Part shown: positions 1 through 8,746 of the stretch, one piece after another
How positions within the stretch are numbered: the stretch's first letter is position 1
Layout: every line of letters starts with the position of its first letter
DNA from: JAUILA01 sp050289805
GTDB taxonomy: Bacteria; Bacteroidota; Bacteroidia; Cytophagales; Cyclobacteriaceae
Reading direction: 5' to 3'
NCBI GenBank assembly: GCA_050289805.1
Contig: JBNKGL010000001.1
Location: 1 to 64,000 of the forward strand
DNA: 64,000 nucleotides
Made by a program: the position numbers and the translations under genes
The notes under the pieces: model-generated
Told to the model about the DNA's origin: nothing
The model's input: the letters and a program-made list of their open reading frames with translations, nothing else
Database searches by the model: none

Positions 1-25
1 ATTTTGCACTTCAATTCTTTCCAGG

Positions 26-1009
26 TTGCAGTCAACTGTCCAGTCTAAACTCCTTGAATTAGTAAAAACCCGAATAGGTGGAAATATCTCCTATGTGGAC
101 GAACTTGCCTCACTCCTGGAAGTGAGCAGGGATAGTATTTACCGGAGGGTAAGGGGGGAAACAGAACTATCACTACAGGAGGCCGTAATCATTTGCAACA
201 ACTACGGAATTTCAATACAGGAGGTAATCGGTGAGGAATCCAATGTTTTCACCTTTCATGCCAGGCTGGTAGATCCCAATGAATTTAATATTCATCAATG
301 GCTTGAATCCATGCTGGTGAATCTCAATCAGCTTAATGCGTTTCCGGGAGAAAAGGAGATGGTGAATTATACAAAGGATCTTCCGGTCTTTTTTTATTTC
401 AATTATCCAAATTTAAGTGCGTTCAAAATGTATTTCTGGATGCGGACATTAATGTCTGATCCGAAGTTTCAGCATGCCAATTTCGAACCTGCGATCATAT
501 CACAGGAATTAATTGCGCTGGGGAAGCGAATCTGGCAGAAATATTCCGAGATACCGAGTGTAGAGATCTGGTCGGATGAAACCATTATCGTAACACTCAA
601 GCAAATTGCCTTTTATGTTGAATGCGGTTATTTTGAAAGACCCAGTGATGCGAACATTCTTCTGGATGAATTCCAGGAATTTCTGAATGACAGTAAGGAG
701 TGGATGAAATACGGTGAAAAGCCCGGCGGTGCAAAATTTGAAGTCTATCGAAACGACATTTTAATTGGCGATAATTCTATTTTATTCAAACTTGGAGACA
801 ATCAGCGCATCTCATTCCTTACAGTGGGGATGAACATTTTTCAGAATTCCTCGCCCAGGTTAACCCGTCACCTTGAGAAGTTTTATACCAATTTAATGGA
901 AAAGGCTGTTTTGATAAGTTCAACAGGTGAAAAGGAACGAAATCGGTTTTACAGGCGAAACCAGGAATACCTGGCAGAGATCCGAAACAGGCTTTTATAT
1001 TATCAGTAG
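26..1009 (+). CDS. Helix-turn-helix transcriptional regulator, possibly 5'-partial
   Basis: A 327-residue protein with an N-terminal XRE/BetR-like helix-turn-helix at about residues 20-70, where 'LASLLEVSRDSIYRRVRGE' has the usual turn and recognition-helix pattern. The remaining 250 residues are soluble, rich in aromatic residues and carry no domain I recognise. It probably binds DNA as a regulator with a C-terminal sensing or dimerisation region. The TTG at position 26 is the first possible start, but the frame is open to the left edge of the window, so the true start may lie outside. It is followed on the same strand, after 78 bases, by the fatty acid hydroxylase-like gene. Its target genes cannot be read from the sequence. 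Confidence 0.8.
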   Translation: MQSTVQSKLLELVKTRIGGNISYVDELASLLEVSRDSIYRRVRGETELSLQEAVIICNNYGISIQEVIGEESNVFTFHARLVDPNEFNIHQWLESMLVNLNQLNAFPGEKEMVNYTKDLPVFFYFNYPNLSAFKMYFWMRTLMSDPKFQHANFEPAIISQELIALGKRIWQKYSEIPSVEIWSDETIIVTLKQIAFYVECGYFERPSDANILLDEFQEFLNDSKEWMKYGEKPGGAKFEVYRNDILIGDNSILFKLGDNQRISFLTVGMNIFQNSSPRLTRHLEKFYTNLMEKAVLISSTGEKERNRFYRRNQEYLAEIRNRLLYYQ

Positions 1010-1087
1010 TTTACGGGAACCACGCTCTGTAACATTTGTTTCATTGTTAGGAGATTCGATCGGATACATTTACGAATATTTTATAAA

Positions 1088-2026
1088 GTGGAAGAAATTT
1101 TTAACGAAATCTGGTATGGCTACTCAGGATATGCCAACTACCTCTGGCAGGAGATCACACATCCTTCATGGCATAATTATTTCTATTGGCTGATCGGTAT
1201 CTCTTTGTTCTTTTTTGTTCTCGAATGGATTAAGCCCTGGAATCAGCAACAGCCTAAATTCAGAAAGGATTTTTGGCTGGATTTCTTTTATATGTTTTTC
1301 AATTTCTTTCTTTTTTCACTCGTCATATACAATGCTGCCTCCAATGTGGTTGTACTCTTTTTCAATAAGATTCTCGCATCGGTAGGCATTACTAACCTGG
1401 TTGCACTGGAGGTAATGTCATGGCCTATGTGGGCTCACCTCCTGTTGGGATTTTTAGTCAGGGATTTTGTGCAGTGGAATACTCATCGGTTGCTCCACAG
1501 GGTGCCATTTCTTTGGGAATTTCATAAGGTGCACCATTCGGTGGAAGAAATGGGTTTCGCAGCACACTTGCGTTATCACTGGATGGAAACGATCGTTTAC
1601 AGGTCCATTGAATATATTCCTTTAGCCCTGATCGGAATCGGTCTGCGTGATTTTTTCATCATTCATATATTTACCCTGGCCGTAGGACATTTCAACCATT
1701 CAAATATCAAGGTGAATATTGGTCCGCTCGCGTATATTTTTAATAATCCCCAAATGCACAAATGGCATCATGCCTATCATATGCCTGCACAACGTCATTA
1801 CGGGGTGAACTTTGGTATTACCCTGAGCCTATGGGATTATTTATTTAAAACGGATTATATACCGTATGACGGCAAAGAGATCAAGCTGGGGTTCCCCGGC
1901 GTGGAGACGTTCCCGCATAGTTTCTGGAAACAGATTACCTATGGCTTCGGCAAGAATAAAAAGATTAAGCCTAAACGACAGGAAGAATCAATAAGGGCAT
2001 CCGGGTCCGAAAAGCAAGTTGTTTAG
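1088..2026 (+). CDS. Sterol desaturase / fatty acid hydroxylase family membrane protein
   Basis: A 312-residue integral membrane protein with several hydrophobic segments between residues 30 and 205. It carries the histidine clusters of the di-iron fatty acid hydroxylase superfamily: H133-RLL-H137, H146-KV-HH150, H201-FN-H204 and H224-KW-HH228. Proteins of this family use a di-iron centre and oxygen to hydroxylate or desaturate lipid substrates at the membrane; the substrate here is unknown. The start is a GTG. The gene lies downstream of the HTH regulator on the same strand. Its last 56 bases overlap the convergent universal stress protein gene, so the two mRNAs are antisense at their 3' ends. 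Confidence 0.88.
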   Translation: MEEIFNEIWYGYSGYANYLWQEITHPSWHNYFYWLIGISLFFFVLEWIKPWNQQQPKFRKDFWLDFFYMFFNFFLFSLVIYNAASNVVVLFFNKILASVGITNLVALEVMSWPMWAHLLLGFLVRDFVQWNTHRLLHRVPFLWEFHKVHHSVEEMGFAAHLRYHWMETIVYRSIEYIPLALIGIGLRDFFIIHIFTLAVGHFNHSNIKVNIGPLAYIFNNPQMHKWHHAYHMPAQRHYGVNFGITLSLWDYLFKTDYIPYDGKEIKLGFPGVETFPHSFWKQITYGFGKNKKIKPKRQEESIRASGSEKQVV

Positions 2027-2750
2027 AAACACTTCTGCGCATGGGGTTTCTCACCTCGCCCCCACAATGGTGAAGTACAGTAAGCAGATCAATGTTATGG
2101 TCGGATGCATAACCGGAAAGGGATGAAACGATATTCTCTCCATTCACATCTTCGAACCCGTTATACATATCTCCAAAAAGACCTTCAAATTTTGATTGCA
2201 TATCTGCCTCAATGATTTCAGGAACAGATTTTTTCTGAATGTGGAAAACGCTAATTTTGGAATTCATTTTATGTCCCAGGTCATTCAAGACTTCCATTGC
2301 ATCACTCGTTGGCTCCGTTCCATCGGTGGCAACCCCGATATGATCAACGCCCAGGTTTCGGGCTTTTGCAGGTATGCTCAACAATGCTGAACAAGGCCGC
2401 TCAATAAGGGAAGCTGTAATACTGCCGCTGAGCATTTCTTTATGGCTGGAAATTCCTTTCATTCCAACGACGGTAAGGTCGATGCTTTTTTCACGAATTA
2501 CATCCTGGACGGTCTTGGCAATTTCACCACTGCGATGTATGAATTCATAGTTTTTCCGCGCAAGAAAAAGAATATCATGCTTTATTTTTTCAAAATTCTC
2601 CTCAATGCTTTCCGTGGTATGTGTGGTTTGAACATGAAGGATCGTAGCATCGGCATTGATCTTTTCGCAGAGATATACACCGTAAATCAGGGCATTGTTA
2701 GATTCTTCCGAGAAATCTGTACAAATCAGAACGTTTTTTATGGGTCTCAT
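1971..2750 (-). CDS. Tandem-domain universal stress protein (UspA family)
   Basis: A 259-residue cytoplasmic protein with two Usp folds. The first domain starts 'VLICTDFSEESNNAL' and keeps the full ATP-binding signature G-2x-G-9x-G-S in 'GMKGISSHKEMLSGSIT'. The second domain (about residues 135-259) begins 'IGVATDGTEPTSDA' but lacks that signature in its last third, where 'HHCGGEVRNPMRRSVSKQL' stands instead. This suggests one ATP-binding and one degenerate half, a common arrangement in tandem Usp proteins. Usp proteins support survival of stress and growth arrest; the specific role here is not known. Its 3' end overlaps the end of the convergent hydroxylase-like gene. Confidence 0.9.
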   Translation of the reverse strand: MRPIKNVLICTDFSEESNNALIYGVYLCEKINADATILHVQTTHTTESIEENFEKIKHDILFLARKNYEFIHRSGEIAKTVQDVIREKSIDLTVVGMKGISSHKEMLSGSITASLIERPCSALLSIPAKARNLGVDHIGVATDGTEPTSDAMEVLNDLGHKMNSKISVFHIQKKSVPEIIEADMQSKFEGLFGDMYNGFEDVNGENIVSSLSGYASDHNIDLLTVLHHCGGEVRNPMRRSVSKQLAFRTRMPLLILPVV

Positions 2751-2912
2751 AATGGCAGAATGAATATGAATTGAAATTAATCCGTGTATTAATCAAAAGG
2801 CCCAGCCTTTACCAGCGAACTTCGTTATCCAAAAATTTGAATGCACATGGATAAGCTACCTGTAAAAAATTTATTTTGGATTGATGCCTGTCAAGTCGCC
2901 CGCTGATTCTAA

Positions 2913-3941
2913 TCAACTTTCAGTTATTTCAAGCATGACGACCGGATCGGGCATTTCAGTACCGGCAGTAACGGGTACAGCCTTGCAGAACTTTGGCAAT
3001 TCAATATTTTCTGCCAGATCTCCTGAAATACATAGTCCGTTATAGATACGTCCTGAGAACTTTTCCATCTTATTAACCAGGTAGAGTGCGTATCCCTGAT
3101 ATACGACCTGCGTTTTAACATCACCGATTTCTACGGCCATTACATCACCCACATGAGCTGTACCTCGAAAGTCCGGAACAAAACCAAATCGCTGTAAATA
3201 AAATTCGCGCTGGATATGCAGCTGATGTTTAATTGAAAAAAAGGTTCGAATGCAGTTGGCGTTTTTTTGTGGGGTGGATTCAGACCATACTATTGTCACC
3301 TGATCTCCGACATATCGATAAATGTAGCCTTCGAATCCCCGCACACCTTCAAAAACATCAAAGAAAAACCGGTCTAAAAGTTTGAAATATTCTACCTGGT
3401 CCATCGATTCGGCAATAGAGGTAGATGAACATATATCAATAAGCAGAAAAATCTTCTTCTCTTTTTTGGGATGGAAATATCGTCCTGTAACAAGATTGAA
3501 CAACACACCTTTACCCAGGTATTTACTTGTTTGCATGGTGAAGATGATCACCGAAATGGTAAAGAGGGAGTATATCAGAATACGTTTAAATTCACCATGT
3601 TGTATGAAAAACATGAATTCCTCACTCCGGATGTATTCTGAAAACGTCAAAGGAAGGAACAGGCTGTCAATCCTTCCTTTCACCAATAGAATAAGGATGC
3701 TTAGCAGCACAAAGTAGGTTGTCACTTTTAGCATTACCGTGATGGCAAAGGCAGGACGGGATTTACGGGGACGGAATATAATCAGTTCAAAAACACCCGC
3801 CAGAAAACCGCCGAGTAAGCCGATGCAAATTCCATTCAGTATGGGAGCGGGCTTCGATAAATCATCCGTGAGCAATGAGTAAACGGTTCCGGCAATAAGA
3901 CCCGCGAGCATAATATTCCTCAATGCTCCATAGTGTTTCAT
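2913..3941 (-). CDS. Membrane class III nucleotide cyclase homologue, metal-binding half
   Basis: A 342-residue protein with four predicted membrane helices (about residues 8-25, 35-55, 65-88 and 118-138) followed by a class III cyclase homology domain (about 160-330). Both metal-binding aspartates are present: D169 in 'FLLIDICSST' and D213 in 'YRYVGDQV'. The transition-state residues normally found in 'GDxxNxxxR' are missing: the motif reads 'QGYALYLVNKME', giving Y287 for Asn and K291 for Arg. As a homodimer it should be weak or inactive. The adjacent upstream paralogue, which it overlaps by 4 bases (ATGA), has the opposite defect, so the two together could form one complete active site. 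The call as a cyclase homologue is firm; the heterodimer is an inference. Confidence 0.9.
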   Translation of the reverse strand: MKHYGALRNIMLAGLIAGTVYSLLTDDLSKPAPILNGICIGLLGGFLAGVFELIIFRPRKSRPAFAITVMLKVTTYFVLLSILILLVKGRIDSLFLPLTFSEYIRSEEFMFFIQHGEFKRILIYSLFTISVIIFTMQTSKYLGKGVLFNLVTGRYFHPKKEKKIFLLIDICSSTSIAESMDQVEYFKLLDRFFFDVFEGVRGFEGYIYRYVGDQVTIVWSESTPQKNANCIRTFFSIKHQLHIQREFYLQRFGFVPDFRGTAHVGDVMAVEIGDVKTQVVYQGYALYLVNKMEKFSGRIYNGLCISGDLAENIELPKFCKAVPVTAGTEMPDPVVMLEITES

Positions 3942-5011
3942 GGTCGGTTCTTTAAGATTTTTTCATGAATACTGAAGAGGCGTACCGGGTTGGCCCTTCC
4001 CTCAAGTTGTTTTTGATTCTCATCATTATATTCATAAATCTGGGGTAAAACCAGTTTGTCAAAAACTGGTTCGGAAATGAGTATTGGACGATCAGGCGTG
4101 GTTTCCAACAGGATCCGGCTGGTTGTATTAAGCACATCCCCGTAAAATGAGATTTCAGTTCGGCCATGCCCAATTTCACCATGAATTACAGGCCCCATAT
4201 GTACGGCAGCCATGAGATAGGGGAAGTTGCCATATTCTTCCTGGTAATACTCCCTTCTTGCAAACAACAGGTCTGTAATTGCAAAATAGCATCTTACACA
4301 CGCCGCGTTTTTAAAGGCTTTCCGGGGATCCCAGAAAATTACCATTTCACCACCCACATAGTGGTAGATGATTCCATCATAGGATAAAATGGTATTGGTA
4401 ATATCATAGATAAGATCGTTTAAAAAGCGATAGTGTTTTTTCGCTTCCAATTCTTTTGCAATCCGCTCATTCTCTGATATGCTCAGAAAACAGAATACAC
4501 GTTCTTCCTTTCGCGGTTCATAATATTTGCCGGTGATGATATTTTCAAGGTAGCCCTGCCCGAGTTTTCGCGTTATTTGATACGTGAACACCACCAGGGC
4601 GATCATCCCTATCGTATAAAAGACGACAACTATAAAATCCTTTTCAAATATATATTCCTGGAATTCCTCACTTCGCAGCACATCCATGTAGCTAAGATTG
4701 AACCAAAATACCCTGCTGACGGAAAAAACCAGGAAAAGGACCACCAGTATTAAAACCGAATAGACGCCAACACGTATTCCGAGCAACGGAAGGAATGAAT
4801 AATTTCTTCTCAGTTTTGGCGTAAACAGATTTTTCTCAATGTAGGAGACCAGGAAGCCAAGAATGGAACCGATCAGTATTGAATTGATGACCGGCATGGG
4901 ATTGGTCAACCCGTCTGAAAACGATGTATAAACCAATCCCGCAATGATTCCTGCGGCAATTAAAATATAGGTTGTGTGGTTCTTTTTATTCAGAATTACC
5001 CCTATCAACAT
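3938..5011 (-). CDS. Membrane class III nucleotide cyclase homologue, transition-state half
   Basis: A 357-residue paralogue of the next gene, with the same four-helix membrane region (first helix about residues 13-30, last about 125-145) and a C-terminal cyclase domain. The two metal-binding aspartates are replaced: S177 in 'FCFLSISE' and G221 in 'YHYVGGEM'. The catalytic Asn and Arg are intact as N295 and R299 in 'GDVLNTTSR'. The position that holds the adenine-contacting Lys in adenylyl cyclases is H217, and the partner Asp/Thr position is S288, so the nucleotide preference cannot be predicted. The stop codon overlaps the start of the following gene by 4 bases, which suggests translational coupling and equal amounts of the two subunits. 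It is the first gene of the pair. Confidence 0.9.
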   Translation of the reverse strand: MLIGVILNKKNHTTYILIAAGIIAGLVYTSFSDGLTNPMPVINSILIGSILGFLVSYIEKNLFTPKLRRNYSFLPLLGIRVGVYSVLILVVLFLVFSVSRVFWFNLSYMDVLRSEEFQEYIFEKDFIVVVFYTIGMIALVVFTYQITRKLGQGYLENIITGKYYEPRKEERVFCFLSISENERIAKELEAKKHYRFLNDLIYDITNTILSYDGIIYHYVGGEMVIFWDPRKAFKNAACVRCYFAITDLLFARREYYQEEYGNFPYLMAAVHMGPVIHGEIGHGRTEISFYGDVLNTTSRILLETTPDRPILISEPVFDKLVLPQIYEYNDENQKQLEGRANPVRLFSIHEKILKNRP

Positions 5012-5282
5012 GAAACAAGATAGTCAATTTAATTTTTTATCTAAAGGGCATAAACATTGTTCAAAACCCGGCCGGCGGAAATAGTATTGCAGAATAAAAG
5101 CCAGCTATTGGCACCGGAAATGAAAATAATCTACGGATGCTTACATCGCCTGACATCCTGGAAAGTCCCTGAATTGCTTATTTATGATGATTTGTAAGAA
5201 GGTTTTATCCTAAATTGAAACACTTTTTTTATTTCCTTACACGGTTACCTTTTATGCTCTGCGGGATATTAAATCAAAAAAC

Positions 5283-5645
5283 GTGTCTATTTTGGAAAAA
5301 TTCAACAACGAAATCGAGGATTCATTTGATCAGCTGATTGGTGAAATCAAAACTGTGCGGCGGGCAGCCCCTGGTAATGCTGAAGAGCTATTAAGGCTGT
5401 ACAAGAAAGAAAATGAATTCCTTCAAAAGAAACTTGAATTTTACGCTCATCTCAACTCACATCAGCTTCGTGCCCCGCTGGTTCAAATGATGGGACTTCT
5501 TGATCTGCTGAAAAAATCCGGTATGTCGAAACGTGAAAAATTGCTGTTTCAGTACCTCGAACTGGCTACTGAAAATATGGATGAGATGATTCGATGTATC
5601 AATCGTGTTCTTCAGGCAGAAAATTCATCAGAAGAAGGTGCCTGA
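5283..5645 (+). CDS. Orphan histidine-kinase dimerisation (HisKA/DHp-like) domain protein
   Basis: A 120-residue, mostly helical soluble protein starting at a GTG. Residues about 45-115 look like a HisKA domain: the H-box reads 'LNSHQLRAPLVQMMGLLDLL', close to the usual SHELRTPL pattern with the phospho-accepting histidine followed by L-R-x-P-L. There is no ATPase domain after it and none nearby. Residues 1-45 are predicted coiled coil. It could act as a stand-alone phosphotransfer or dimerisation partner, or as an inhibitor of a kinase. The last 34 bases overlap the 3' end of the convergent nitrilase gene. The coding call is good; the function is an inference from the H-box only. Confidence 0.7.
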   Translation: MSILEKFNNEIEDSFDQLIGEIKTVRRAAPGNAEELLRLYKKENEFLQKKLEFYAHLNSHQLRAPLVQMMGLLDLLKKSGMSKREKLLFQYLELATENMDEMIRCINRVLQAENSSEEGA

Positions 5646-6562
5646 CGCGATCTGTTAACCTTCAATTGTAATACATCCGGCCTGCTGTAGTGTCCTGCAG
5701 GATCAAAATTCAATCGCTCCTTTATAACCAGGTCTTTGTTCAGACTGACCATAAAAAGTCCTTCCGTATTAATTTGCGGCGGCAATACCCATTTGCCATC
5801 GGGACCTGCCACACAACTCCCGCCATTCGCAATTATTTTCCCTGCTTTTCTGAACTCATCGGCGCCGGGAAGGTCATCGTGTATATCTTCATTTCTGAAA
5901 ATGCCACCTACGCCTATTGAATAGCAGCGTCCTTCACGGGCAATAAACGGCACGATTTGTTCCGTATTATGCCTGCTTCCGGGCCAAACAGATACATGGA
6001 CCTCTTCCCCCTGGCCATAAAGGGCCATCCTCGACAGGGGCATCCAGTTTTCCCAGCAATTCAGACCCCCAACCCTGAAATCATGAAGCGCATGTGTCTC
6101 AAGGCCGTGGCCATCACCCGGTGACCAGAAGAGTCGCTCTTCATAGGTAGGAACGAGCTTTCTGTGAACAGAATCTATGGTGCCCTGCTCATTGATATAC
6201 ACCAGTGAACAGTACAGACTCATGCCTCTTTCCGACGGTTTTTCAATACATCCCAGGTATATGGCCATGGAATTCTCACCGGCAACTTCGCAGAAATCAT
6301 TCAGCTCACCGGCGGCAATATCAACAGCATTGTTATAATACAACCTGAAATATTCCTTTTGCAGATCTGATTCAAACCTTGCGCCATCGGTATGCTCAAT
6401 CCAGAAAGGGTAGCCAGGCAGCAATGCTTCGCTGAAAATCAACAGTTCACACGATTTTCTGGCGGCCTGTTCACAATAGTCAAGCATCTTTTGGGAAGTA
6501 GCGCCCTTATTTAATAGTACGGGCGCCATTTGAACCATGCCGATGTTCAGCGATCCAGGCAT
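5612..6562 (-). CDS. Nitrilase / carbon-nitrogen hydrolase
   Basis: A 316-residue cytoplasmic enzyme of the nitrilase branch of the carbon-nitrogen hydrolase superfamily. The catalytic Glu-Lys-Cys triad is visible as E45 ('IFSEALLPGYP'), K135 ('HRKLVPTYEE') and C169 ('GGLNCWENWMPL'). The 'CWENWMPL' context is typical of true nitrilases rather than amidases. It would hydrolyse a nitrile to the carboxylic acid and ammonia; the substrate is unknown. Its start overlaps the stop of the preceding DUF3347 lipoprotein gene by one base (TAATG), so it is translated as the last gene of the metal efflux operon. That placement is unexpected for a nitrilase. Confidence 0.9.
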   Translation of the reverse strand: MPGSLNIGMVQMAPVLLNKGATSQKMLDYCEQAARKSCELLIFSEALLPGYPFWIEHTDGARFESDLQKEYFRLYYNNAVDIAAGELNDFCEVAGENSMAIYLGCIEKPSERGMSLYCSLVYINEQGTIDSVHRKLVPTYEERLFWSPGDGHGLETHALHDFRVGGLNCWENWMPLSRMALYGQGEEVHVSVWPGSRHNTEQIVPFIAREGRCYSIGVGGIFRNEDIHDDLPGADEFRKAGKIIANGGSCVAGPDGKWVLPPQINTEGLFMVSLNKDLVIKERLNFDPAGHYSRPDVLQLKVNRSRQAPSSDEFSA

Positions 6563-7056
6563 TATAATTGTTCCTCAATATTTCCGCAATGAAGCATCTG
6601 ATCTCCGAAATACGGGTTCATGATTTCACTGTCAAGACTAAGCCAGTTTGCTCCCTGATTATCTTTGGCCATCGGACAATATTGCCAGTACAAAGTAATA
6701 TCCCCTTTATCAACCCCTTTGGCCCATGTATAGATTTCCTGGGATAGAGGATCAAAGCCGGTCCTGATTTCATCGATGCTCGCTGCATCATTCATTTCAT
6801 CGAGGATCATAAGAATTGCTTCATTATTGGATGGTGGATTATTGAGTACGGCCGACTTTAATTCCTCCGACCGGGATTTTGCCTCTTCAAAATTTCCGGC
6901 TACCAGGTCATCCTTCAGCTCAATATAGCCATTCAGAATGGCCAGATTTTCAGCATCAACTTCCATTTCCTGGTCTTCGTTCAGACGTTCTGTTTTCGAA
7001 CCACAGGAGCTAAGTGCTCCGACCAACATCATTAAAATTAACAGGTTTTTCATCAT
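6562..7056 (-). CDS. DUF3347 lipoprotein, probably metal-binding
   Basis: A 164-residue lipoprotein with a signal peptide ending in the lipobox 'LSSC'. The mature part is a helical DUF3347 domain that ends with the conserved 'YCPMAKDNQGANWLSLDS', 'NPYFG' and 'HCG' motifs. It closely resembles the C-terminal 150 residues of the adaptor protein encoded just upstream, so the operon makes this domain both fused and free. The Cys, Met and His residues suggest copper or silver binding at the periplasmic face of a membrane. It follows the adaptor gene after 16 bases and is coupled to the nitrilase gene after it. Confidence 0.88.
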   Translation of the reverse strand: MMKNLLILMMLVGALSSCGSKTERLNEDQEMEVDAENLAILNGYIELKDDLVAGNFEEAKSRSEELKSAVLNNPPSNNEAILMILDEMNDAASIDEIRTGFDPLSQEIYTWAKGVDKGDITLYWQYCPMAKDNQGANWLSLDSEIMNPYFGDQMLHCGNIEEQL

Positions 7057-7072
7057 TGTGTAAAATTAGTGT

Positions 7073-8746
7073 TTATTGAATAGTTTCCGTTACTTCTCCG
7101 CAATTCAGCATCATCTCACCGTAATATGGATTTTCCACAATATTGGATGAGCTGACCCAAACAGCGCCTTCATTCTCATTTGCCATGGGGCAGTACATTA
7201 TGTAAAGTGGTGAATTTGATTTCACAACACCTCTTGCCCATTTTACTACTTCAGTTGAAAGGGCGATAAAATGTTTTCGTAACTGATCTATGCTCTCAGC
7301 ATTCCCCATCAGATCAATGTTGCTGCGAATACTTGCAAGAGAATTTTTCCATGCTTCCCCCGCTGGTTCTGCGATTTCGTTCAGTGAGGTATTAATATTG
7401 CTCACTTCCGCCAATGCATCGTTGAAGTTTGATGCTACCAGGTAATTCTTTAATGCCAGATAGTGAGCAAGTACATTCTCAAAACCCGGGATATCTTCCG
7501 CCGGAGGAAGGTTCACATCCGATTCAGACAGGTTCATCATACTGGTTTTGCCGGCGAGTTGTGCAGCGGCGTCAATGGCAAATGCTCCCTGCGTGACAAC
7601 CTTTTCCCCTGTTTTCAGACCTGATAGAATCACATAGGAATCACCCAGGTCATTGCCAAGTTCAACTTCACGTAATTCAAAGGCATTCATATTGTCGTCT
7701 GGCTTCACATAGACCACAGAGCGCACGCCTGTCCATAGGATAGCAGTCTTAGGAACAATGATGCCGGTGTCGTCTGAATCTGTTGTCGATTGAATACTGC
7801 CACGAACAAACATCTCCGGTTTCAACTGTCCGTCAGGATTATTTATTTCAACACGTACCCTGGTGATCCTTGATTTGCTGTTCACCACCGGATCGATGAA
7901 TGAGATTTTGCCCTTGAATGTTCGTCCCGGGAGGGAAGTAACGGTGAATGAAATTTCATCGTTTAAGTGTATGAAGGGCAGGTCACCTTCATAAGCTTCA
8001 AAAACCACCCATAACGATGATAAATCCGCAAGGGTAAATAATACCTCACCGGCTTTTACATGATCACCAAGATTTACTGCCTTCTCCGTTACAATCCCAT
8101 TATAGTCGGCATGTATTACAATATTTTCACTGATCACTCCGGATTCTTCGATCGATCTAATCTGCGCATCGCTTATCTCGAAGGACTTCAACTTGCTAAC
8201 TGCGGCTTTGTATAGCCCGGGATTCAGATCTTTCCGGGAAGCTACCTGGAGAAGTTCCTTTTGCGCAATGATCAGATCCGGTGCATAGACAGTTGCAAGT
8301 GCCTGTCCTTTTCGTACATATTCACCCGTGGTATTCACATGCAGCTTCTCAATACGCCCATTTACATGTGCTGTCTGCGACTGAATTGCTGTTTCATCCG
8401 GTACGATAGTTCCGTTTAACGTGATCGTCTTCTGTGGCACTGTTTTACCAATCAGTGTGGTCTGAACATTTGCCAGTTTCACGGCCGTTTCGGATAATGT
8501 GACGGCATCCTGTTCACCCATATCCAGGCTGTTTAGCGGAATTAAGTCCATGCCGCAGATTGGACATTTTCCCGGTTCATCCCGCCGGATTTGCGGGTGC
8601 ATCGAACAGGTATAGATTTCGGAAGCCTCATGCTGGTGTGCCGTTTCAGCAGTATCAGCAGAAGAGTTAAAAAAGGCGTACCCAAGCAGGAGCCCGGCAG
8701 CAACCGAAATTATGATAATGAGTATTATTTTAGTCGTTTTCATCAT
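7073..8746 (-). CDS. cusB: RND efflux periplasmic adaptor (CusB-like) with metal-binding and DUF3347 domains
   Basis: A 557-residue membrane-fusion protein. An N-terminal anchor helix (residues 6-26) is followed by a small heavy-metal-binding domain with C47, H50, C61 and C64 in 'YTCSMHP' and 'CPICGMDLIP'. Then come the barrel-sandwich, alpha-hairpin and beta-barrel regions of CusB-type adaptors (about 90-400), and a C-terminal DUF3347 domain (about 425-557) ending in 'YCPMANENEGAVWVSS' and 'NPYYGEMMLNCG'. It should link the inner-membrane pump to the outer-membrane channel and hand metal ions to the pump. The start overlaps the end of the TolC-like gene by 17 bases. The gene symbol is by family, not by tested metal specificity. 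Confidence 0.92.
   Translation of the reverse strand: MMKTTKIILIIIISVAAGLLLGYAFFNSSADTAETAHQHEASEIYTCSMHPQIRRDEPGKCPICGMDLIPLNSLDMGEQDAVTLSETAVKLANVQTTLIGKTVPQKTITLNGTIVPDETAIQSQTAHVNGRIEKLHVNTTGEYVRKGQALATVYAPDLIIAQKELLQVASRKDLNPGLYKAAVSKLKSFEISDAQIRSIEESGVISENIVIHADYNGIVTEKAVNLGDHVKAGEVLFTLADLSSLWVVFEAYEGDLPFIHLNDEISFTVTSLPGRTFKGKISFIDPVVNSKSRITRVRVEINNPDGQLKPEMFVRGSIQSTTDSDDTGIIVPKTAILWTGVRSVVYVKPDDNMNAFELREVELGNDLGDSYVILSGLKTGEKVVTQGAFAIDAAAQLAGKTSMMNLSESDVNLPPAEDIPGFENVLAHYLALKNYLVASNFNDALAEVSNINTSLNEIAEPAGEAWKNSLASIRSNIDLMGNAESIDQLRKHFIALSTEVVKWARGVVKSNSPLYIMYCPMANENEGAVWVSSSNIVENPYYGEMMLNCGEVTETIQ

Noticed and set aside
1971..2026. The overlap of convergent genes as a sign of a wrong frame
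   Set aside because: Both proteins end naturally for their families; short 3' overlaps also occur at 5612-5645 and 25024-25027.
3938..5011. Calling the 357-residue cyclase homologue a pseudogene because its metal aspartates are gone
   Set aside because: The frame is intact, overlaps the next gene cleanly, and the Asn/Arg side is conserved, which fits a maintained partner rather than decay.
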